23,914 nt of DNA from RUG13409 sp045616985 (lineage in GTDB: Bacteria; Bacillota; Clostridia; Peptostreptococcales; Anaerovoracaceae). Under the pieces are notes generated by a model, which worked only from the letters and a program-made list of their open reading frames with translations, did no database searches and was not told where the DNA came from. How positions within the stretch are numbered: position 1 is the first letter of the stretch; every line of letters starts with the position of its first letter. The DNA lies in NCBI GenBank assembly GCA_045616985.1, contig JAZLHU010000037.1, forward strand, positions 1-23,914, written 5' to 3'. This document shows positions 1 through 6,368 of the stretch, piece after piece. A program made the translations under genes and the position numbers.

Positions 1-67
1 CTTATGCGGGGTAAGTACGGTAGTAAGCTGCACTAATTACGACAAAACACCTGTAATCTAACGACTC

Positions 68-212
68 TGTAGTAAAATTTGAATTTTCTTACTACAGAAA
101 TGCGTGTTTAAGTGCAGACTGTAGTAAAACATCAAAAATAGGTGCTTAAGCAGGTCGCCTTATACACCGTTTTACTACAATATCAATTTTATAAACAACT
201 ATTGTAGTAAAA
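68..212. repeat. Alternating inverted copies of TGTAGTAAAA
   Basis: Five copies of a 10-base element alternate in orientation: forward at 68-77, reverse at 87-96 (one mismatch), forward at 120-129, reverse at 170-179 and forward at 203-212. A sixth degenerate match (GTAGTAA) lies at 20-26. Neighbouring copies can pair: 67-75 with 89-97, 120-130 with 169-179 (11 of 11), and 170-182 with 200-212 (13 of 13). This is seen directly. The function is unknown. It could be an array of operator sites for a gene beyond the left edge, recombinase arm sites, or a hairpin-rich mobile remnant. Confidence 0.7.
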
Positions 213-245
213 GAAAAGCTTATAAGTGTGACTGTTATCATAAAT

Positions 246-278
246 AATCTCCTTGAGGTAAATATACTCAAGGAGATT
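246..278. other. Perfect 12-bp stem hairpin
   Basis: AATCTCCTTGAG (246-257) and CTCAAGGAGATT (267-278) are exact inverted repeats around a 9-base A/T-rich loop. No T-run follows directly on either strand, so this is not a clear intrinsic terminator, although T-rich sequence begins about 12 bases further on the plus strand. It could stop transcription coming from a gene left of the window, or be a DNA site. It sits between the TGTAGTAAAA copies and a short direct repeat. Confidence 0.55.
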
Positions 279-337
279 GCAATTTCCATTATTTTTACAC
301 TAAATTTACACTGTTTTTTACTGCATAACGGAGTATT

Positions 338-365
338 AAATCTATATTAAGGAAATCTATATTAA
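338..365. repeat. 13-bp direct repeat, 15-bp period
   Basis: AAATCTATATTAA occurs at 338-350 and again at 353-365, separated by GG. Slightly upstream, TTTACACT is also repeated at 294-301 and 305-312. These are short A/T-rich tandem duplications in gene-free DNA. They may be slippage products or paired binding sites; nothing in the sequence decides between these. Confidence 0.5.
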
Positions 366-616
366 ACAGCATATCTGCCTAAACTTATACGCTGAAAATT
401 ATCATTCATCACTCATATTGTTAGCGTTTGCACGTTATTGCTGTCAAACGCATTTTGCATAAGCTGTGTATTTGAACACAGCGATGTTTCCGTAAGAGCG
501 AGCTCGTCTCCGTACGAGGGAGTTTAGGAAACAGAACTGATGCAAAGCAGCAGCGTTGCACCTACGCGACAGACAGCAATTAGTTGCAAATGCTAATTCA
601 ACAATAATATGAAGAC
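366..616. other. Gene-free stretch with several small hairpins
   Basis: No credible coding region is seen. Inverted repeats lie close together: 424-430 with 445-451 (GCGTTTG/CAAACGC), 463-469 with 476-482 (GCTGTGT/ACACAGC), 485-491 with 527-533 (TGTTTCC/GGAAACA) enclosing 503-507 with 514-518, and 540-544 with 555-559. The density of nested pairing would fit a small structured RNA. It lies downstream of the tuf terminator on the minus strand and upstream of the same, possibly two-way, terminator on the plus strand. I recognise no RNA family here, and no convincing promoter was found. Confidence 0.3.
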
Positions 617-651
617 ATAAAAAAACCGGAATCATAAGATTCCGATTTTTT
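617..651 (-). terminator. Intrinsic terminator of the str operon, after tuf
   Basis: On the minus strand a 7-bp stem CGGAATC/GATTCCG (627-633 with 638-644, 4-base loop) is followed by a run of seven T residues. It begins about 18 bases after the tuf stop codon. The other side also ends in a T-run (646-650), so the element could work in both directions. Confidence 0.9.
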
Positions 652-668
652 ATATCTTTTAGTATCAA

Positions 669-1868
669 TTACTCAATGATAGAGGCTACAACGCCGGAAG
701 CAACTGTTCTGCCGCCTTCACGAATAGCAAATCTCATTCCTTCTTCGATAGCAACCGGAGTAATGAGTTCTACTGTCATTTCTACGTTGTCGCCGGGCAT
801 GCACATTTCTGTTCCTTCCGGAAGAGAAATTGTTCCTGTAACGTCTGTTGTTCTGATGTAGAACTGTGGTCTGTAACCATTGAAGAATGGTGTATGACGT
901 CCGCCTTCAGACTGCTTAAGAACATAAACCTGTGCATTGTACTTTGTATGTGGGTGAATTGAACCCGGTTTAGCAAGAACCTGTCCTCTTTCGATTTCTG
1001 TTCTCTGAACACCACGGAGAAGAACACCGATGTTGTCGCCGGCTTCGCCCTGATCAAGAAGCTTTCTGAACATTTCTACGCCTGTAACAACAACTTTTCT
1101 CTTTTCTTCTGTAAGTCCAACGATTTCAACTTCCTCGCCAACCTTGATAACGCCTCTTTCAACACGACCTGTAGCTACTGTACCACGACCTGTGATAGAG
1201 AATACGTCTTCAACCGGCATAAGGAATGGCTTATCTGTTGGTCTTTCCGGTGTAGGAATATATGAGTCAACTGCAGCCATAAGCTCCATAACCTTGTCAG
1301 CCCATGGTCCGTTAGGATCCTGGAGTGCCATAAGAGCAGATCCCTTGATGATCGGTGTATCATCACCCGGGAAGTCATAGCTGGAAAGAAGATCTCTGAT
1401 TTCCATTTCAACAAGCTCGAGCAGCTCTTCATCATCAACCATGTCGCACTTGTTGAGGAATACTACGATGTAAGGAACGCCTACCTGACGGGAGAGCAGG
1501 ATATGTTCTCTTGTCTGTGGCATTGGTCCGTCTGTAGCTGCACAAACGAGGATAGCTCCGTCCATCTGAGCTGCACCTGTAATCATGTTCTTTACATAGT
1601 CAGCGTGGCCCGGGCAGTCAACGTGCGCATAGTGTCTTGTTTCTGTTTCATACTCTACGTGAGCGGTATTGATAGTAATACCTCTTTCTCTTTCTTCAGG
1701 AGCCTTATCAATGTTCTCGAAGTCTACGATCTGGTTTGTAGCTGTAGGCATCTTTGTAGCAAGAACCTTTGTGATAGCTGCTGTAAGAGTTGTCTTACCA
1801 TGGTCTACGTGACCGATGGTACCGATGTTAACATGCGGTTTTGATCTTTCAAATTTTTCTTTTGCCAT
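669..1868 (-). CDS. tuf: Translation elongation factor Tu
   Basis: EF-Tu carries aminoacyl-tRNA to the ribosomal A site as a ternary complex with GTP. The 399-residue protein has the usual family length and all GTPase motifs: GHVDHGKT at 19-26, RGITIN near 62-67, DCPGH at 84-88, NKCD at 139-142 and SAL at 177-179. Domains 2 and 3 follow and it ends with VVASIIE. The ATG start has a strong AGGAGGAG site about 8 bases upstream. It is the last gene of rpsL-rpsG-fusA-tuf, 59 bases after fusA, and is closed by a clear terminator. A promoter-like sequence overlapping the end of fusA suggests extra, tuf-specific transcription, which fits the high demand for EF-Tu. Nothing in the reading frame is odd. 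Confidence 0.98.
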   Translation of the reverse strand: MAKEKFERSKPHVNIGTIGHVDHGKTTLTAAITKVLATKMPTATNQIVDFENIDKAPEERERGITINTAHVEYETETRHYAHVDCPGHADYVKNMITGAAQMDGAILVCAATDGPMPQTREHILLSRQVGVPYIVVFLNKCDMVDDEELLELVEMEIRDLLSSYDFPGDDTPIIKGSALMALQDPNGPWADKVMELMAAVDSYIPTPERPTDKPFLMPVEDVFSITGRGTVATGRVERGVIKVGEEVEIVGLTEEKRKVVVTGVEMFRKLLDQGEAGDNIGVLLRGVQRTEIERGQVLAKPGSIHPHTKYNAQVYVLKQSEGGRHTPFFNGYRPQFYIRTTDVTGTISLPEGTEMCMPGDNVEMTVELITPVAIEEGMRFAIREGGRTVASGVVASIIE

Positions 1869-1901
1869 TTTAAAAATCTCCTCCTAAAACGGTATATAAG
1901 T

Positions 1902-1947
1902 GTTAGTACTAACTATTCTATTATACTTTATTTGTTTATTTTTTCAA
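1902..1947 (-). promoter_or_regulatory. Likely internal promoter for tuf, with palindrome at +1
   Basis: On the minus strand TTGAAA (1942-1947) and TATAAT (1920-1925) are separated by 16 bases, a near-consensus sigma-A pair overlapping the end of fusA. The predicted start of transcription is near 1913. There the 12-base perfect palindrome GTTAGTACTAAC (1902-1913) begins, about 30 bases before the tuf start codon. The promoter elements are seen; activity is inferred. Confidence 0.65.
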
Positions 1948-3991
1948 CCAGGGCATCCGGAAGTTTTTCAAAATGATCCATCTGCATCACGTACACGCCT
2001 CTTCCCTGTGTCTTTGAACGCAGGTCTGTTGCATATCCGAACATTTCCGCAAGAGGTACCATTCCGCGAACGGAAACCTGACCGTTGAACATATCCGTGC
2101 CTTCGATACGGCCACGTCTTGAAGATATATCTCCGATAACGTCGCCCATGTATTCTTCAGGACAATTCACTTCTACCTTAAAGACAGGCTCAAGCAGGAT
2201 CGGAGCCGCCTTCTTTGCAGCCTCTCTGAGAGCCATGGATGCAGCGATCTTGAATGCCATCTCCGAAGAGTCAACCTCATGGAAAGAACCATCAAAAAGC
2301 TCGACTCCCATGTCAACAAGCTGATATCCTGCAAGTGGACCGTTCTGCATTGCTGCCTGAATTCCTTCATCGATCTTCGGAATGTATTCCTTTGGAATAG
2401 CACCACCGACAATCTTGTTGACGAATTCGTAGCCTGCACCGGCTTCTCTCGGGTAGATTCTGATCTTTACATGACCGTACTGACCATGACCACCTGACTG
2501 CTTTACATACTTGTTGTCTTCTATTGCTTCCTTTGTGATCGTCTCCTTGTAGGAAACCTGCGGCTTACCTACGTTGGCTTCAACCTTAAATTCGCGAAGC
2601 AATCTGTCAACAATAATTTCAAGGTGCAGCTCGCCCATTCCGGCGATGATGGTTTGACCCGTATCAGCGTCTGTATAGGTCTTAAAGGTTGGATCTTCTT
2701 CGGCGAGCTTTGCAAGAGCAATGCCCATCTTTTCAAGTCCTGCCTTTGTCTTAGGTTCTATTGCAACCTGGATAACCGGATCAGGGAATTCCATTGATTC
2801 AAGGATGATCGGGTGATTTTCAGCACAAAGCGTGTCACCTGTTGTCGTATCCTTAAGCCCAACGGCTGCAGCGATGTCACCTGCATAAACCTCAGTGATT
2901 TCTTCTCTGTGATTTGCATGCATCTGCAGGATCCTTCCCATACGTTCTTTCTTGCCCTTTGTTGCATTATACACATAAGAGCCGGATTCAAGAACTCCGG
3001 AGTATACACGGAAGAAGGCCAGCTTTCCGACGAACGGATCTGTCATGATCTTGAAAGCAAGAGCAGAGAACGGTTCTTTATCGCTTGCATGTCTTTCTTC
3101 TTCCTTTTCCATCTTCGGAACAACACCCCTGATTGCCGGGATGTCCACAGGAGATGGCATATAGTCAACAATTGCATCCAGCAGAAGCTGAACACCCTTG
3201 TTTTTGTAAGCTGATCCGCATACTACGGGAACCATCTGATTTGCGATAGTCATCTTGCGGATGGTGCTCTTGATTTCCTCTGTGGTCAACTCTTCACCTG
3301 CGAAGAATTTTTCCATAAGGGCATCGTCGCACTCTGCAACTGCTTCGATCATCTTTTGACGATATTCCTTAGCAAGATCAAGCATATCGGCCGGAATCTC
3401 GGTCTCTTCATAAACCTTTCCAAGATCGTCCTTGTAAATTTCAGCCTTCATACGAACAAGATCTATGATACCGATAAAATCCGATTCTTTTCCGATAGGA
3501 AGCTGAACGGGAACTGCGGGAGCCTTGAGCCTGTCCTTTATCATCTGAAGTACATGATAGAAATCAGCACCGAGAATATCCATCTTATTGATAAAAATCA
3601 TTCTCGGGACCTGATACTTTTCTGCCTGTCTCCAAACTGTTTCAGACTGCGGTTCAACACCGCCCTTGGCACAAAGCACTGTTACAGCACCATCCAGAAC
3701 ACGAAGCGATCTTTCTACTTCCACGGTAAAATCCACGTGACCCGGGGTATCTATGATATTAATTCTTGTATTCTTCCACTGAGCAGTCGTAGCAGCAGAG
3801 GTGATGGTAATACCTCTTTCCTGTTCCTGCTCCATCCAGTCCATAGTTGCCGTACCATCGTGGGTTTCACCAATCTTATGGGTCTTTCCGGTATAGAACA
3901 GAATACGTTCTGTCGTAGTGGTTTTTCCGGCATCAATGTGCGCCATGATACCGATATTTCTTGTATTTTCAAGAGAAAACTGACGTGGCAT
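1928..3991 (-). CDS. fusA: Translation elongation factor G
   Basis: EF-G is the GTPase that drives translocation of tRNA and mRNA on the ribosome and takes part in ribosome recycling. The 687-residue protein is close to the usual length. The G domain shows AHIDAGKT at 17-24, RGITI at 59-63, DTPGH at 81-85 and NKMD at 135-138, followed by the usual domains II-V. The start ATG is 10 bases after the rpsG stop codon, and the GAAGGTGAG ribosome site fills that gap, so translation is probably coupled to rpsG. The family also has tetracycline-resistance protection proteins and a second EF-G type, but the position in the str operon and the close match to housekeeping EF-G favour fusA. Confidence 0.97.
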   Translation of the reverse strand: MPRQFSLENTRNIGIMAHIDAGKTTTTERILFYTGKTHKIGETHDGTATMDWMEQEQERGITITSAATTAQWKNTRINIIDTPGHVDFTVEVERSLRVLDGAVTVLCAKGGVEPQSETVWRQAEKYQVPRMIFINKMDILGADFYHVLQMIKDRLKAPAVPVQLPIGKESDFIGIIDLVRMKAEIYKDDLGKVYEETEIPADMLDLAKEYRQKMIEAVAECDDALMEKFFAGEELTTEEIKSTIRKMTIANQMVPVVCGSAYKNKGVQLLLDAIVDYMPSPVDIPAIRGVVPKMEKEEERHASDKEPFSALAFKIMTDPFVGKLAFFRVYSGVLESGSYVYNATKGKKERMGRILQMHANHREEITEVYAGDIAAAVGLKDTTTGDTLCAENHPIILESMEFPDPVIQVAIEPKTKAGLEKMGIALAKLAEEDPTFKTYTDADTGQTIIAGMGELHLEIIVDRLLREFKVEANVGKPQVSYKETITKEAIEDNKYVKQSGGHGQYGHVKIRIYPREAGAGYEFVNKIVGGAIPKEYIPKIDEGIQAAMQNGPLAGYQLVDMGVELFDGSFHEVDSSEMAFKIAASMALREAAKKAAPILLEPVFKVEVNCPEEYMGDVIGDISSRRGRIEGTDMFNGQVSVRGMVPLAEMFGYATDLRSKTQGRGVYVMQMDHFEKLPDALVEKINK

Positions 3992-4001
3992 ATCTCACCT
4001 T

Positions 4002-4472
4002 CTAAAATCTGTAGTGTGCAAACGCTCTGTTTGCCTCTGCCATCTTATGGGTATCTTCTCTCTTTTTTACGGAAGCTCCCATGCCGTTAGCTGCATCCAT
4101 CAGCTCGTTTGCAAGCCTTTCAGCCATGGTTCTTTCGCTTCTGGCTCTTGTGTAAGCGGTGAGCCATCTAAGACCGAGTGTCTGTCTTCTTTCAGGTCTA
4201 ACTTCGATTGGGACCTGATAGTTCGCACCACCTACACGTCTGGCCTTAACTTCTACCTGCGGCATGATATTGCTCATTGCCTTTTCGAATACTTCAACCG
4301 GTTCTTCGCCTGTCTTCGCCTTAATCATTTCAAAGGCATCGTATACAATCTTCTGAGCTGTACCCTTCTTACCATCAAGCATAATGCTGTTGATAAGCTT
4401 TGCAACTACGAGATTGCCATAGACCGGATCCGGAAGTACTTCTCTCTTTGGTACATTACCTCTTCTAGGCAC
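4002..4472 (-). CDS. rpsG: 30S ribosomal protein S7
   Basis: S7 is a primary 16S rRNA-binding protein that nucleates assembly of the small-subunit head. The 156-residue product has the standard length and features: a MPRRGNVPKRE start, a LINSIMLDGKKGTAQKIVYDAF segment and the C-terminal AHYRF. The start codon is GTG (4470-4472), supported by a GGAGGG site at 4481-4486 and by the conserved PRRG start of the family. A hairpin (4486-4500) ends right at the ribosome site. The 137-base spacer from rpsL is long and structured, and may carry an S7 autoregulatory target. fusA follows after 10 bases. Confidence 0.97.
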   Translation of the reverse strand: MPRRGNVPKREVLPDPVYGNLVVAKLINSIMLDGKKGTAQKIVYDAFEMIKAKTGEEPVEVFEKAMSNIMPQVEVKARRVGGANYQVPIEVRPERRQTLGLRWLTAYTRARSERTMAERLANELMDAANGMGASVKKREDTHKMAEANRAFAHYRF

Positions 4473-4485
4473 TTCTTTTCCCTCC

Positions 4486-4572
4486 TGCGCACTTGGCGCA
4501 TTTCATCGGTACTCAGTAGCACATATGTCTACTGCGGCGCCCATTATATATAAATGGGCCCTATATCCCGAT
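4486..4572 (-). promoter_or_regulatory. Structured rpsL-rpsG spacer, candidate S7 target
   Basis: In the transcript, an outer helix can form between 4505-4509 and 4568-4572 (ATCGG with CCGAT). Inside it are a hairpin at 4539-4559 (7-bp GCCCATT/AATGGGC) and one at 4515-4533 (AGTAG/CTACT with a bulge), giving a three-way junction. A further hairpin (4486-4490 with 4496-4500) directly precedes the rpsG ribosome site. In E. coli, S7 represses its operon by binding the rpsL-rpsG spacer. Whether this differently built spacer does the same is inference. Confidence 0.45.
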
Positions 4573-4609
4573 ATGTTCCAGTAATAACTTTCTTTTTCAA
4601 GAGCTCAGG

Positions 4610-5032
4610 CTACTTCTTTGCAGCCTTTGGTCTCTTGGCACCGTACTTTGATCTGGCCTGTCCGCGATTGGCAACGCCTGCAGTATCAAGAGTACCTCTG
4701 ACGATGTGATATCTTACACCCGGGAGGTCCTTTACACGACCACCGCGAATAAGAACAACGCTGTGCTCCTGAAGGTTATGACCTTCACCCGGGATATATG
4801 CAGTAACTTCAAGTCCGTTTGTTAAACGTACTCTTGCCACCTTACGAAGTGCTGAATTCGGCTTCTTAGGGGTAACTGTCTTAACTGATGTGCAAACGCC
4901 ACGCTTTTGCGGAGCCTGCGTATCTGTAGGCACTCTCTTGATAGAGTTCATTCCCTTAAGAAGAGCCGGGCACTTAGACTTTGTTGTGGTGCTGGTCCTT
5001 CCTTCTCTAACCAATTGGTTAATGGTTGGCAT
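4610..5032 (-). CDS. rpsL: 30S ribosomal protein S12
   Basis: S12 lies at the decoding centre and monitors codon-anticodon pairing. The 140-residue product carries the roughly 13-residue N-terminal insertion typical of Gram-positive S12 (near residues 25-40) and ends in a Lys/Ala-rich tail. TPKKPNSALRKV (54-65) and GGRVKDLPGVRYH (97-109) contain the two lysines where streptomycin-resistance changes usually arise. Both are lysine here, so the allele looks like the sensitive form. The ATG has an AAAGGAG site. This is the first gene of rpsL-rpsG-fusA-tuf, with a promoter about 75 bases upstream. No L7Ae-type gene (often before rpsL) is present. Confidence 0.98.
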   Translation of the reverse strand: MPTINQLVREGRTSTTTKSKCPALLKGMNSIKRVPTDTQAPQKRGVCTSVKTVTPKKPNSALRKVARVRLTNGLEVTAYIPGEGHNLQEHSVVLIRGGRVKDLPGVRYHIVRGTLDTAGVANRGQARSKYGAKRPKAAKK

Positions 5033-5085
5033 TATAATTTCTCCTTTCTTTAAATATTATCGCGCCTTTCTCCACACGAAAATAT

Positions 5086-5139
5086 CGCTGCAAAGCAGCG
5101 CAACACAAAAATATTAGCAAAAAAACCTTGAAAAGTCAA
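5086..5139 (-). promoter_or_regulatory. Promoter and 5' hairpin of the str operon
   Basis: TTGACT (5134-5139) and TATTAG-complement TAATAT (5111-5116) are spaced by exactly 17 bases on the minus strand, a strong sigma-A promoter with a predicted start near 5104. The first transcribed bases can form a stable hairpin CGCTGC/GCAGCG with an AAA loop (5086-5100), leaving a leader of about 72 bases before rpsL. Such 5'-terminal stems often protect mRNA; that role is inferred. Confidence 0.82.
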
Positions 5140-5211
5140 CGAATTTTAAATGCTTTGGAACGTTTTTTCGGAATATTTATCCGGATAACCCAAACGAGTC
5201 TGCTCTGCGGT

Positions 5212-5253
5212 TTGTCAACGAAGCCGCGAAATGGTAGAATGTGTATCAGAGGA
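5212..5253 (+). promoter_or_regulatory. Promoter of the phosphomannose isomerase gene
   Basis: TTGTCA (5212-5217) and TAGAAT (5235-5240) are separated by 17 bases on the plus strand. The predicted transcription start is near 5247-5248. The ribosome site AGAGGA (5248-5253) is therefore at the very 5' end of the mRNA, and the ATG at 5262 follows after a leader of only about 15 bases. This promoter is divergent from the str promoter, with about 70 bases between the two -35 elements. Confidence 0.7.
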
Positions 5254-5261
5254 TTGATTTT

Positions 5262-5786
5262 ATGATCAAGGAATACATTTGGGGAACTGAAGACTGGATT
5301 TATCAGGATGAAAAGCTTTTGGTCAAAATAATTGATGCCCAAAAGCCTCTCTCTGTTCAGGTGCATCCTGATGATGAATATGCAAAAAGGATCGAAAACC
5401 GGCCTAACGGAAAGAATGAAATGTGGTACATTCTTGAAGCAGATGACGGGGCCTTCCTTTACTGCGGTTTTAACAAAAATATGGACAAGAAAACCTTAAG
5501 AAATGCCGTACTTGACGGAAGCATTGAACAGCACCTGAATAAAATATCCGTCAAAAAAGGCGATATTATTAAAATCCCCGCAGGAACGGTCCATGCCATT
5601 GGTGCAGGGATCAGGATCCTTGAAATACAGCAGAACTCAAATCTTACATACAGGCTTTATGACTACAAACGTATCGGTCCTGACGGAAAAGAAAGAGAGC
5701 TTCATTTGGACAAAGCTCTCGATGTAATAATCTGCAGCAAATACTCTGTTGATTCGGAAGAATTAAAGAATTTCTCTCTTTTCTAA
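5262..5786 (+). CDS. manA: Compact class I mannose-6-phosphate isomerase
   Basis: The enzyme family interconverts mannose 6-phosphate and fructose 6-phosphate in the cytoplasm using Zn2+. The 174-residue product keeps the metal-site motifs: QVHPDDEYA (Q33, H35), NEMWY (E53) and AGTVHAIG (H111). It also keeps NLTYRLYDYKR, which holds the arginine (R131) thought to be catalytic. It is much shorter than the roughly 300-320 residues of Gram-positive relatives. The stretch between the N-terminal IWG and LLVKIIDA is reduced to about 10 residues, and the protein ends soon after KALDVI, where relatives have a C-terminal beta domain. The start at 5262 is preferred over an in-frame GTG at 5241, which lies upstream of the predicted transcript start. 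The last 24 bases overlap the convergent HAD gene. It is either an active minimal form or a decayed gene; the intact metal ligands favour the former. Confidence 0.78.
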   Translation: MIKEYIWGTEDWIYQDEKLLVKIIDAQKPLSVQVHPDDEYAKRIENRPNGKNEMWYILEADDGAFLYCGFNKNMDKKTLRNAVLDGSIEQHLNKISVKKGDIIKIPAGTVHAIGAGIRILEIQQNSNLTYRLYDYKRIGPDGKERELHLDKALDVIICSKYSVDSEELKNFSLF

Positions 5787-6368
5787 TTCCATTCTCAAAT
5801 CTTTTGCATTTGTAAATTGTATTGTACTGATGCCGAGCGCTTCTGCGGCATCAATATTTCTTTTCAGATCATCTATAAAAATACACTCCTGCGGAATAAG
5901 ATCATATCTGTCCAAAAGAATCTGATAAAATTCCGGCATGGGCTTCCACTTCTTTTCATAAGAAGAAATCACAGCAGCATCAAAGCACTCATTACCGGGA
6001 ACTTTCTTAAAATATTCTTTTTGCCTTGTACTGGCATTACTCAAAAGATACATTTTATATCTCCTGGCCTTTAGATCTCTTACAACATCGGCTGTGCCCT
6101 CCATGGGAATAAGCGGATCATCCCACTTCATTATTATGTCTCTTACATAAAAATGAAGTCTTTCGGGGGTAAGCCTTTTCACGATTTCCGTATATTCTTC
6201 GTCGGTATAAAAGCCGAAATCAAGCATTGCCCACATTGCAGAATCAAAGATAATTTCCAAAAGCGTTGTTTTATCTTCAGCGCTGAGTTCTTTATACCTA
6301 TTAACGATTTTAACAGGATCAAAGTCAATAAGGACTCCTCCCATATCAAATATAATCGTATTAATCAT
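5763..6368 (-). CDS. HAD-superfamily phosphatase, subfamily IA (YihX-like)
   Basis: A 201-residue haloacid dehalogenase-type hydrolase, probably a small-molecule phosphatase. Motif I is FDMGGVLID with nucleophile D8; the second aspartate of the usual DxD is glycine (G10), as in the YihX glucose-1-phosphatase branch. Motif II is LLSNAS (S110), motif III the lysine of KPMPEFY (K142), and motif IV FIDD (D166, D167). A helical cap lies between residues 15 and 85. The ATG overlaps the end of the permease gene by 8 bases and has no good ribosome site of its own, so translation is probably coupled. It is the last gene of the transporter operon, suggesting it dephosphorylates the imported compound or a product of it. 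The exact substrate cannot be read from sequence. Its 3' end overlaps the isomerase gene. Confidence 0.85.
   Translation of the reverse strand: MINTIIFDMGGVLIDFDPVKIVNRYKELSAEDKTTLLEIIFDSAMWAMLDFGFYTDEEYTEIVKRLTPERLHFYVRDIIMKWDDPLIPMEGTADVVRDLKARRYKMYLLSNASTRQKEYFKKVPGNECFDAAVISSYEKKWKPMPEFYQILLDRYDLIPQECIFIDDLKRNIDAAEALGISTIQFTNAKDLRMELEKREIL

Noticed and set aside
67..212. CRISPR-like repeat array at the left end
   Set aside because: Repeats are only 10-13 bases, alternate in orientation and have unequal spacing; no cas gene is present.
463..482. GCTGTGT-TCAAAT-ACACAGC looks like a tRNA T-arm (TTCAAAT loop)
   Set aside because: No acceptor, D or anticodon arms can be placed around it on the minus strand, and there is no CCA or matching 7-bp acceptor stem.
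444..668. Open frame of 74 codons on the minus strand directly after tuf
   Set aside because: It begins inside the tuf stop region, runs through the terminator hairpin, has no ribosome site and shows no recognisable protein features.
3356..4090. 244-codon open frame on the plus strand, opposite fusA and rpsG
   Set aside because: It lies wholly antisense to conserved genes, has no ribosome site and reads as a shadow of their codon bias.
5241..5261. GTG at 5241 as start of the isomerase gene
   Set aside because: It lies directly after the -10 element, upstream of the predicted transcript start, and has no ribosome site; ATG at 5262 has AGAGGA.
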